DNA from: Dichomitus squalens LYAD-421 SS1
Lineage: Eukaryota > Basidiomycota > Agaricomycetes > Polyporales > Polyporaceae
Assembly: GCF_000275845.1 (NCBI RefSeq)
Contig: NW_006766974.1
Location: 4,914-68,913, forward strand
DNA length: 64,000 nt
Direction: 5' to 3'
Shown here: in pieces, positions 42,854 to 52,959 of the stretch
How positions within the stretch are numbered: position 1 is the stretch's first letter
Layout: the number at the start of each line of letters is the position of its first letter
The notes under the pieces: generated by a model
The model's input: the letters and a program-made list of their open reading frames with translations, nothing else
What the model was told of the DNA's origin: nothing
Databases searched by the model: none
Position numbers and translations under genes: made by a program

Positions 42854-43644
42854 TCAAGCTTGCGGCGCATCTCTAAGGATCCGCGCAGTCGCCGTAGGCC
42901 ATTGAGTCGATGAATTGGAGAAGCTTTCGAGTGAGTCCTTGCGCAACAGCCCCCTCTGTGCTTTCAGACATAGCACGAGATCAGCAGGGCTAAGGGTCTC
43001 TGAGGTTCCATCAGCTCGCTCGAATCCGTTGACTAGGTTGTCGGGGCTGAGTCTGCAGCAGGCGTAGACGGCGGTTGCAAGCATCTCGGGCTTGTCGAGA
43101 ATACGAAAGAGGTTGACGGCTTCAATGGCATTCTCTCTAACTAGGGCTAATGGCGAGCGTTCAAACCCATTCAATTCGTTCCAAGTGGCAAAACTGGTCG
43201 TGAAGGCGAGAGCGGCAAATCCGACTGCTCGGTGAGGAAGGAGATAGCTGCCAAGGGCTGTGTCAGCACGTTGGTGCGCAATATCCAGAGATAGAGCACA
43301 TGATTCGCATACCCAATATTGCCGTATACTGCACTCAGGAGTTGCCTGAAGTCATGGCTCGAGTCAGACACGTGAAGCACCGGGCAACCATCAATTGTGT
43401 CGTCGAGCGCGGATGGGACGGAGGGTGGCTGAAGAATGGCAAAGAGGTCGCGGAGCGTTTCCGATCGTCTGGCAAGAACACTCTTGTGGACCCGAAACCC
43501 CCAGTCCTGGGCTATCACGACTATGTTTCCGTCGTCGAACCAGAGTTCGTCGTCCCGCTTGACCTCACGTAGAGGGTAAGGTTCATGGTTTGGATAGGTA
43601 GGCAGTTCGTTCATCATTGTTGAGACGTGTCCTAGGGAAAGCAT
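42854..43644 (-). pseudogene. BTB/POZ-domain protein, internally deleted and truncated
   Basis: First part from ATG 43644 is well kept: ELWFDDGNIVVIAQDWGFRV, ARRSETLRDLFAILQPP, GCPVLHVSDSSHDFRQLL. After an intron near 43300 the expected ALARLGHKYQI segment is missing: FAALA is followed almost at once by FTTSFATWNELNGFERSPL, suggesting a deletion of roughly 60-90 bp that also shifts frame. The following open stretch reads NAIEAVNLFRILDKPEMLA, CCRLSPDNLVNGFERADG, then loses the family pattern and stops at 42854 without the C-terminal CxxC motif. Confidence 0.7.
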
Positions 43645-43941
43645 GAGAGTGAGTGAGAAGTGTCCGTCTCTTGTAAGGTGGTATGAGGGGTCCCCTACCC
43701 ACGATGTTTACATGAGGATGGCAGTACAGAGAGAATCTCTAGGTCCGAGTCGTTTCAAAAGACCAAGGACGTCTACTCTACGGTGCGGATGTTGCCGAAG
43801 CATGGTGCTGCGGCAGAGTCTCAGTCTCGGCTGGCGGCTAGCGCTCACCTTTGAACGTCAATGTTCAGATGTACCCACTACCGTCAGCCTATGCCATTAT
43901 CACCCACACACAAGTCAACTCTTATCATTGTCTATCACGCC

Positions 43942-44300
43942 AGATGAACCTGTACGTGATGGAGAGCTGTGGCTCGTGGATGGGAACGCTGTGGCCGTTG
44001 CCGGAAGAGCAACGTTCCGAATGATGACTGCCCCGTTATCCACGTCTCTGACACGAGCTATGATTTATAGTAGTCAGTTCACATGCTGTAGGATGGAGTC
44101 GAGTGCAACCTCTCACACTTTGGCGGCACACAAGTACCACATCGAGTGGGTTCTCCTACGCGTCGCCTCAAATACATGTTCGCAGGACCTTGCGACGGTG
44201 TTCCAAGAACGGAACCAGTTCTACTAGTCTTATTGAACAATATCATTCCTGCAAGCTACAACGAAGCTCTCCAGGTCATCCGAGCCTTCGAAGAAACTAA
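43942..44300 (+). pseudogene. BTB/POZ relic with internal deletion
   Basis: Reads ELWLVDGNAVAVAGRATFR, then jumps to DDCPVIHVSDTSYDL and a stop, so the middle of the BTB core (the part normally VHKSVLSRHSEVF...) is missing. Further on, AAHKYHIEWVL and DLATVFQERNQFY resemble the LGHKYxI region and its continuation, again with breaks. A decayed copy between two better-preserved family members. Confidence 0.65.
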
Positions 44301-44437
44301 GACGGTTATGACCGTGTGAAGAGAAGGTTTGTACCGCAGTAATCAACTTCGAAATCGTGCGCGCCGAAGCGTCTCATGCTTCGAACCTACTCTTGCATCT
44401 CTTTTGAATTCTGTCCACGTTAGCATCGCCCTCTAAA

Positions 44438-45487
44438 ATGCATTGTAAGCCGTCAATGAAGAGATTTACGACGATGCTAATACCCTTGAAGTCCACCCTA
44501 GCGCAACGTCTCCACCACCTGACGTGGAGGCAGCCTTCCGGGGCCGCTATGAGCCCACACGCGATCCTGATTTCTGGTTCGAGGACGGCAACATCGTCAT
44601 CATCGCAGACGAAACACAGTTCCGTGTCCATCGAAGTATACTCTGTCGGCACTCCGACGTTCTAGCGGATCGCCTGGGATTTAACGATCGCCGCCGAGAT
44701 ACGTCATACGACAGCTGCGCCGTCGTCCGCATCCTGGACTCCGCCAAGAGCTTCAAAGGCTTGCTACGTCTACTCTACCCAGGGCCATCTGAGTAAGCGA
44801 GGCGTTGGCATGTAGCTCCATGATGAGGCTCACAAACGCGCTGGTACTAGGATCCTACGGCAAGTCAGCTCTGATCGCATACTCGCTGGTTCCACCCACA
44901 TCACCCATCAGTACATACTGGGTTTACTCCCCGCCTCGTTTGACGAATGGATGAATCGCGAAGAGAGGGCCATCCAGGGTACCAGATCGACGCAGCCCAG
45001 TCCGCGGGATATGATCAAGATGATTAATGCCCTCCGGGACATCCAAGGCGATGACCTCATGCCTATAGCCCTGTACCTATGCTGCCAACTCTCGCCCAAA
45101 ACCCTTCTCTCCGAGAATCGACGTAGCGATGGGACTGTGGAGAAGCTCAGCAGCAAAGACGTTGAGCTGTGCTTGGCACTGAGGGAAGACATGGTGAAGG
45201 AATCCGCGTGCATGGCGATGAGACTATTCACGGAACCGCCGTATCCGAGATGCAAATGTCGGAAGGTCGTCGAGGAGACTTTCATGGACATCGTGAACGG
45301 CAAATTCGAGGACATCCCGCGGACTGACCCGTTAGGACCGTATTGGCGACGGCATATCGACGAGAGCGAGAGGGATGAGAAAATGCATAGACGAATTTGC
45401 TCAACTTGTGCGCAATCCCTCCGCGATAGGGAGGTGGAGCAGAGGAGGGAGCTCTGGGATGAGCTTCCGAGGCTGGTAGGCTTTTGA
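44438..45487 (+). CDS. BTB/POZ-domain protein
   Basis: Three exons (44438-44444, 44492-44792, 44869-45487) give 308 residues. The first exon is inferred: only 7 nt, ATGCATT, before a GTAAGC donor; the long second exon has no in-frame ATG before the BTB core. Core: DFWFEDGNIVIIADETQFRV, HRSILCRHSDVLADRLG, AVVRILDSAKSFKGLLRLL. The segment that is usually ALxRLGHKY is degenerate (STHITHQYIL). Then SFDEWMNREERAI, LMPIALYLCCQLSPKTLL, RRSDGTVEKLSSKDVELCLA, and the C-terminal ICSTCAQSL ... LWDELPRLVG. Shorter than its neighbours. The start is the least certain part. Confidence 0.75.
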
Positions 45488-45866
45488 GGAAGCGGATAGT
45501 AGAGCAAACAGAAGTAAGCGCTTACACAATCTCGACGATGGGTACATCTATACTCACCTGCGGGGTTGAGCAGTTATATTAAGCGGGCGGACACCGCACG
45601 TGACAGGACTCAACGGGACGATGGCAATAGGGTTAGGAAACGTTCATGGGGAGAGATAATGTCAACGCGGAATTTCCGTCCTTTGTAAACCGAGACAAGT
45701 GTTTCCGTGCATCCGTGTGCGCCTACCAGAAAGATCGCGACAAGATTGAGTTGGAACCTTGGGGCGCAATATTAATGGCGATCATGTGAGGCTGTAACGA
45801 ATCGGCGTCAGTTGAGATTGCCTGTCGATAGCATCGTCCATCGTACTCATCGCTCTTGCACTACAC
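45488..45866. other. Intergenic between two BTB genes
   Basis: Promoter region of the next BTB gene; no other feature seen. Confidence 0.45.
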
Positions 45867-46912
45867 ATGGAGGATAACGTATTCCATCACACGCCAATCA
45901 GATGTCTGGAATTTTGGTTTGAGGACGGAGACACCATGATGACTGCGGGACACGTCGGCTTCCGCATTCACAAGTACGTGCTATCAGGCGGGTCCAGTGT
46001 CCTTGCCGACATGGGACGAAGCGACGAGGATCAGTTAGCAGGCTGTCCTACTGTCCGTCTGGAGGAGTCCGCCCACGACGTTAAACACCTGCTGCGGATG
46101 CTCTACAATGGAGTTGGGTAAGTGGATGCTCAGTACATTGGAGGAAGGCCACTCACTTTCTATCCCACCTTGTTGCGAACGTCAGCGAGGGTGAAGTCGA
46201 GCCAGTGCGTCTTCCTGAATGCGCCGACTTCACGTCCAACGTCAGGATGGCACACAAGTACAAGCTTCATATTCGCAAAGAGACCTATTGTCTCTTGCGC
46301 CACCGCTTTCCTTCAACATTCACTGAATGGGAGACCAGAGGGGGTCTCTCTGCTGGAGACGCAATCGAGGCAATCAGCCTCTTCCGCACGATCGGGGACG
46401 ACGATCTCACCACGCCGCACATGGTTGTTGCTCTGTACCTCGCCTGCGGCCTTCCGTACAGGGCTCTCCTTCACGGGCACCGTCGTACGGATGGAGTACT
46501 AGAGAGACTTCACCGGGAAGACATCGAGCGGTGCGTCCTGCTTCGGGAGAGCCTGGTCGAGCGGTCGGCTTGGATGGCGGCAAAGCTGTACGAAGGAGAG
46601 GCGAGCGCAAACTGCGTTGGCACGGACGGTCAGTGCGATGCAGGAACCGCGAGTGTGCGCACGAGTATCCTGCGTGGCAGTCTGAATCACTGGCTCCATG
46701 CGGACCCTTTGGGGGAGTTCATGCAATCCACGGTCGACGAGATGGAAGTTGGGAGTGCGCGGGGGATTTGTGGTATTTGCGCTGGGATGCTTTGCGAGCG
46801 GGAGAGGCAGCTCCGTAGAGAGCTATGGGAGGCGCTGCCGAGCATGTTGGCGGGGGTTGAAGACGAGATGAAGATAGCGAGAGGTGGCAGGCCCGATGAG
46901 CATGGAGACTAA
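45867..46912 (+). CDS. BTB/POZ-domain protein
   Basis: Two exons, 45867-46117 and 46186-46912, give 325 residues. Start MEDNVFHHTPIR. Core: LEFWFEDGDTMMTAGHVGFR, IHKYVLSGGSSVLADMG, GCPTVRLEESAHDVKHLLRM. Then RMAHKYKLHIRKETY, AGDAIEAISLFRTIGDDDL, VALYLACGLPYRALLHGHRR and the C-terminal ICGICAGML ... LWEALPSMLAG, followed by a short acidic/basic tail. Same orientation and layout as the flanking genes, consistent with tandem duplication and divergence. Confidence 0.85.
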
Positions 46913-47822
46913 TCAACTTTGGTGTCGTAGCGGCCGATTTGGCGGAAGGAAAGTCAGTCGGAAACAGATGGTCTGTAAATACAGTAGGTTATGCCGCCTC
47001 TGTTCAAGCAACGAGCCCGGAGTACAACATGTGTAGTTGGCGTCCGAATAATCAAGACTGAAAAAGCGAAGTGGCTTTAGGACCCGAACCGGTCGCTCGC
47101 ACTCGTCCACGTGGCATGAGCTACCTCAACATATAAATTCTCGCTTGCATCCGCTCGACTTCTGCACTCATCCACTGGACTCGCACTATTGTCCCCGCGA
47201 ATTTTCTTCTCTTTCTCGCAGGAGCCTACCGCAAGTCCCAGACCCAGACGGAGATCCTCCGCCCCTACTAGCTGGAGCGCACGCCATCCTCGGGAACGTC
47301 GGACACGGCGATGACGCGCTTTCCCTTACCAGGGGTGGGACACCTTTCAGAGCAGGATTCCGTCGTGCATATTGTCCTCTCCTGTATCTGTCCTTTAGAG
47401 CAATGATATTGCGCTGTCTCTTTCGACCGCATACCAAGCTTGTGCTGGTAAGTAATCCATGTCAGTAAACACTTCTCGCGATCGAACCCAGCCCGGGAAA
47501 TGCCCTGCGGCATGCTCGAATCAGCTCACTATTCCAATCCTGCACGAAGTGGACTAGCTTTCCATCTGGAGCTACCCGGTGTACTGAGAACCACTGCCTT
47601 TACGTATTCTGCGGAGACAAAGTTTGAACCTTATACCATGAGGACATGCTACTAGGATGCTGCGGTAAGCGGTCCACAGTACCAGACCTCATCCCATAAC
47701 TAGACGTGCCTACAGCCTTCGTTCACAGACGAGTAGGCGAACTCGCTTTGACCCTGCACGACAGCTATCTTATCACCTTATTGAAACAAGACGTGGTTGC
47801 GTCTGACAGCAACTAATCGATC
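46913..47822. other. Long gap between two BTB genes
   Basis: No supported gene. A TATAAA at about 47131 has no gene close downstream, so it may mark a lost BTB copy, but no recognisable BTB segment was found. Confidence 0.4.
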
Positions 47823-48978
47823 ATGACGAACAGTAAGTAGCACCATTCCCTAATTATTGCCAAAAAGTTGACCGACCTCTAGGCGAAGGCAAATACCGCG
47901 CACAGTCGTACCGCTTCGATACGTCGTCAGCCTCAACTAGCACCATCCCAGACCGCGACGAACATGCGTTGTGGTTCGCAGACGGCAACGTGGTCGTCGT
48001 TGCTCAGGACACGTATTTCCGCGTCCACCAGGGGGTGCTAGCCCTCAATTCGCCCATCTTCAGGGATATCCTTGGAGACATCGACTATGCTCAGGTTCGA
48101 TCGAAAAAAATTGGGGTCACAATCGATCGAGACGAGACAGGTGCAGACGGTACAGTCATCCGGCTTTCCGACTCCGCCCACGACTTCGAGCACCTCCTGC
48201 GCATCTTCTACCAAGGCTTCGAGTGAGTGGGAACATGTTGTATCTTCAGTTCCCACGCCGACGTTTGTTCCCGGATAGCTATTTGAACACTACTCGCCCG
48301 GATGATTTCGCCGACCTCGCAGCAGCAGCGCGCCTCGCGCACAAATACGACATCTCCCGGGTCCTCAACGAAGCCACCGCCCGCCTCCAGCAGCTGTTCC
48401 CTCCCTCATTCGAAGCCTGGGACGCGAACGCAAAAATCCGTGCGTCCAAGCGCTTCCGTCCTGAGGATGCCATCGAGGCTGTTAATCTCTGCCGCGCACT
48501 CGGCAGGCGGGATGGGGGCGACGACATGTTACCCGCCGCGCTCTACCTCTGCAGCCAGCTCGAGCCTGGGAAGCTCCTCCGCGGGCACCGCCGGGCGGAT
48601 AAGACGCTCGAGAAACTCGACATGGACGATGTCGAGCTCTGTCTGGACCTGAAGAAGACGTTTGTAGAGAACGCAGCGGACATGGCGGTGAAGCTGCATG
48701 CGGGAAACGTGAGCGAGAATTGCCGTGGTGACTTTTGGAAGAACACATGCAGGTCGCTTCTTGCCCAGGTTAGGCAGGGATCCATGATGTCGATGGTGTT
48801 CAAGGACGCGTTGGGCGGAGACCCGCTAGGGGAGTCGCTGAGGGAGGGGATCGACACGATGGAAGAGGTAGGCTTGTGCGCTAATTGCGCAAGGATGCTG
48901 CGGAATAGGGAACGGGATCTTCGGAAGGGCTTTTGGGAAAAGCTCCCGGGTCTGGTAGGCGTGAAGGTGGAGGCCTAA
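47823..48978 (+). CDS. BTB/POZ-domain protein
   Basis: Three exons (47823-47832, 47883-48222, 48279-48978) give 349 residues. The 10-nt first exon ATGACGAACA precedes a GTAAGT donor and joins in phase to give MTNSEGKYRAQSYRFDTSS. Core: LWFADGNVVVVAQDTYFRVH, NSPIFRDILG, RLSDSAHDFEHLLRIFYQGF. Then AARLAHKYDISRVLNEATAR, EDAIEAVNLCRALG, LPAALYLCSQLEPGKLLRGH, and the end LCANCARMLRNRERDLRKGF ... WEKLPGLVG. The best-preserved member of the local family. Confidence 0.88.
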
Positions 48979-49371
48979 GGACTCGGGAGCGGGTCTGTGG
49001 AACACGCTCGTCCTCCCTATCACAAGCCAAATTAGCAGTCTTTCACGATGTATCATACAGAAGCCGTCGTGCCTTGAATGGAATGTATGTCTGGTTCTAC
49101 CTTGGATCATACGTTTTGCAAGGATAGCCACTGCCACCGTCTCCTCAGCAATACAGCCTGCGCGGCGCGACGAACGCTATGTATCATTTGTATCATTTGA
49201 AGCACGTAAAGTATAATTACAGTGGACATACTACGAGATATGCATATGGGCGAGGGTGATTGATACAGTCAAGGACAGGTAGTATGCGCCACAGATTTAC
49301 TGGGATGATGACGAGAATCGACGGAAGTCCGAGCCCGACAAGAGCTGCTTAAATATGACACCACCCCGACC
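48979..49371. other. Intergenic between convergent genes
   Basis: A plus-strand BTB gene and a minus-strand TVP38-like gene end towards each other here; AT-richer, no feature seen. Confidence 0.45.
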
Positions 49372-51090
49372 TCACTGAGGTAAACGCGTGCTCGACGCGG
49401 GACCTGGCGACGACCCCGCGGGAGTGCGCAGACCGCCAGTCGAAAGCGCGTCCCGCCCGCCATACGCGTCGTCATAGCGGGCCTCGGTACCGTACACGTT
49501 CGGCGGGGGCGAGCGCGGCGGCGCGAACGTCGGGACCGGCTGCTGCTGCTGCTGCTGCGCGTACCCCGCGTTCGTGTACGCGGGCGTCGGCACGTGCACG
49601 TCGGCGTGGTCCATCGACACGCGGGCGTAGCCGTTGTTGCCGCCTGCGCGGGGCACGAGGGGCGTGACGTCCTCAGGGTCGTCGTCGTGCGCGGGCTTGA
49701 AGGGGAACGAGGAGGCGGAGGCCCCCGCTAGCTTCGCCTGGCGCGCCTTGCGGCGCTTGTAGATGACCTCCTGCTTCACGTTGTCGATCTGGCCGTTCAC
49801 GTAGCGCATGGCGCCCATCGTGACGATCGTGGTGATGACGATGAGCACGATTTTCACGATCTTCTGCGTGTGAGACGGTTGGACTTGATGGACATGTCAG
49901 AAGAGACGCGATGTGTGGGAGTGCGCGGGGGAAAACTCACCATCGCCGTTGGCGTCCACAGTGCCGGTGCCAAGATATACCGTCGCGAACTGTTTCGGCA
50001 GGGAAAGGACCGCGGCGACGAGGAATGTGAGTACGCCCATGCCGCAGGTCGCAAATATGGCGGTCGTTACTGAGAGGAAAGAAAGATGATTAGAGCTGAA
50101 CGCTTCCCGAAACGAATGCTCGCGGACGACGCACAGTGACCAGGGATGGCGCTGTATCGGACTATGATGGCCATTTTGAAGCCACCTTCACGAATGACTT
50201 CTGACAGGAGACCGAAGCGGAGGTTCTTCTGCTCCGCTTTCTCGCCGCGCGCCTTGCAGCAGTATCGGAAGGTGCTGCGGTGCAGTGGTCAGACAGCTTT
50301 CGATGGGCGAAAGAACGGTTGGCGAGACTCACTAGTAGGTTACGAGTTCTCCGAGAAGCGTACCAGCCGCGACAATCGCGAAACCGATCCCGATTCCCCA
50401 CACATCTCCACAGAGCAGAGCGACGATCTCGTGGCCAAACAGAGGAGGGAAGGAGAGGATGATCATGATGCCGATAGGAATGAGCCATCTACCGGGTGTT
50501 CTGCGGAGAACTCGTGAGTAACGGTGCCAAAAATGCAGCAAAGGACAAGCAGCGTACTTGCGCATCCATTGCGCGACCGGTCTCAATGCCTTGACGATGT
50601 TATTCTGCTCGACTATGAACACGATGACGAGAGCAAGGATCAGGATCGTAACGATCAAGGAGACTGCAAGACCATCAATCATTAGCATCGACGCAGGGCA
50701 TCGAGCGGGATCCACGCACTCAAATTCCTCGGGTTCTTGAGGTATGATGGGTCGAGGAACTTTTTGAGGTTGAATGATTGCGTCTTGTTCACAAGCGCCT
50801 CCGCTTCGGACGGAGTGGGACTGGGTGTGCGCGTGACTTGGCGGTAGTCGACGCCTATACGGCCCTCCTTCCTGTATCCATTGGCTGAGTAGTCATCGGA
50901 AGTACGAGACGGTGATGGCGAAGGGTGTAGAGAGGGGACTTGGAGGGCATTCTCGTTAGGCGGCGGGTAGAAGTGGGTCGGGGGCCCCTGCGGGCGAGGG
51001 GCGTATAGCTGCGTGTTCCTAGGCGAAGCGGCGTGGATCAGGACGTATACGGGCGCAAGCAAGGGAGACTGAAGCTCACCCTGAAGACAT
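49372..51090 (-). CDS. TVP38/VTT-domain membrane protein, paralogue 2
   Basis: Seven exons (51090-51080, 51018-50720, 50663-50558, 50500-50333, 50274-50135, 50069-49941, 49883-49372) give 454 residues. The first exon, ATGTCTTCAGG (11 nt), is inferred from phase. Same order as paralogue 1: TPSPTPSEAEAL, a membrane segment VTILILALVIVFIVEQNNI, SFPPLFGHEIVALLCGDVWG, AAGTLLGELVTYYTFRYCCK, SEVIREGGFKMAIIVRYSAI, LSLPKQFATVYLGTG, a last hydrophobic stretch KIVKIVLIVITTIVTMGAM and YKRRKARQAKLAG. The central exons are 106, 168 and 140 nt, exactly the sizes in paralogue 1. A Gln run (six codons) lies in the tail. The acceptor of the last exon is inferred at 49884. Confidence 0.87.
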
Positions 51091-52472
51091 GTGGATTTGG
51101 GACGAGATTTAGAGGGTGGACGGATGGCGAGAGATGGTGGGACCGCGCCTGAAGCATATGTATATATATCATGGCGCGGCTGAGAGGTGCGCGGCCGGGA
51201 ACGCGACAGAGCGCGTATGTTGTGGGGTGTGCTATGACACGGGTGTGCTGCGTGCATCGCGTTTTGCGTTTGAGAACAGCCACCGCTGCGGTCCGTTATC
51301 AACGCCTGAGGCCTTATCCACACACCGCCCCTCTTCACTAGTCACTACCGATCCCCCGCAGCGCAAATCCATCTCTCCCTCGACGTCGCGACCCGGGTAT
51401 GTTGGCACGCAGCTGGCGCATGTATAGCCTGCTCAACATCGCGTAGTATGTTGCGTCTCTGAGCCTTCCGATTCACAAACCGGATCTTTCTTCCAACTGC
51501 TCTATTATTGTCGGTGATGCGCCCTTGCATTGACATGCAGTGGGCTATGGTGTTCGATGTCCACAGTCCATCACCGTGAGTCCCAGGTATGACGCCGATA
51601 TCAATATCAAGGCGGGCGTTCAATCTAGCTATGGTAAACGCTCACTGTCTCCACAGCAAGATCCACCTCCTTGGTCTTTGTCCTGTCGTGAGCAGGGGCC
51701 CAGGGGTGTACGATACTATAGCAAACTGGTCACCTCGACAATTGAACGACTCCAAACTTCCCATGGGCTAGCGTTCCGTGGTTGATATATCTCCTATGGG
51801 CGGCAAGCCATTCCACATCGGCTTGTACATGTGCAATTAGATCGCCCACAGGTGACGACATCGACGAGGGGCTTGCGAATTCCGTGGTATCCCACATCGA
51901 ATTGGCCAATTGGCAGTATGTACGAAGTTACGTTCTGACGACAGGGCCTCAAGCCCTCCCTACGACATAAGTGTTCCAGTCGCTGATACTCAAACGTTTG
52001 AGTCTCCTTCCCTCAACGCTTGGAAGGTGATGGCCGCGCTCTCAATTGCAGATCGACATGCAGTCGCTCGGGCGGTCAATTTGCTCCGCCGTGGGGTACG
52101 AAGTGCGGGCGATGGCTGAGGACAAGGCATCGCTATCGACTCGAATGAACTGCCAGGATTAAGCCATCTGTTACACTCGCATCCCACGCACTCGCGCAGA
52201 GTAAATGGATTAATTCGCTAGGAGCCCTCACACTATGACTGCGTCTGATACTATGCATCGTCCTGGTTGCCGCCACCGTCAACACCAACTTCGCAGCCAC
52301 AAAACGACGAGTCTGGTGAACGAGGGTAAACGCTCGCCAACTCTATCTCCCTGAGCGCTTGCACTGCTGTTTTCTTCATTGATACAGTTTTCTGATCACG
52401 ATCGTGCCTGGCAGCAAAACCCGAGGTGTGTGTAGATCGGCAACGTCGATCACGCCGCTTCGGAGCGGTATA
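51091..52472. other. Intergenic left of MITE
   Basis: Contains the 5' flank of TVP38-like paralogue 2 and otherwise no supported gene. Short frames around 51540-52130 are not family-like. Confidence 0.45.
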
Positions 52473-52925
52473 CAGTCGACACCCTCCTAACCCATACCCC
52501 TGGTAACCCATAAACTCCGAAAACCCATAGGGTTTTGGCTTTCCCAAGTCGGGAAAGGGGGAATTCGACCCCATAACCCATAGGTCCCCAATACCCCATA
52601 ACCCATAGCCTTCTAGGGCTCAAAACCCATACGGTAATAGTGGTCACACTGAGATTTCGCTCATCAATAACCCGCAAAATACTTGACACATTCTTCCCAG
52701 TGTCCTCCCAGTGTCCATCCACACTTCGACCATGTTGTGGGTAGGTTAGTGTGTTCTAAATCCCATAGCGCTCCCTCAAAGGGTCAGTAGACGCCTGTTC
52801 AGCCCTCGCTAACTGGGACTTATCAGGGCGCTTAGAAGGCGCTAAAGTTCTGGTAGCCCATAACCCCTCAAAACCCATATATTTGGGCCTGTCCCGAGGG
52901 CTATGGGTTAAGAGGGTGTCGACTG
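52473..52925. mobile_element. Nonautonomous TA-target DNA transposon (MITE)
   Basis: A 453-bp element with inverted ends starting CAGTCGACACCCTC; the match continues for 24 bp with one mismatch. TA flanks both sides (52471-52472 and 52926-52927), the target duplication of the Tc1/mariner-pogo group, and the CAG start fits pogo/Fot-type ends. At least seven copies of AACCCATA (or its complement) crowd the region inside both ends, like subterminal transposase-binding sites. No coding capacity. It ends 34 bp downstream of the TVP38-like paralogue 3 stop codon. Confidence 0.85.
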
Positions 52926-52959
52926 TATTCGTTCGTCGGTCCTCCCCTGTTCCGCTCAC

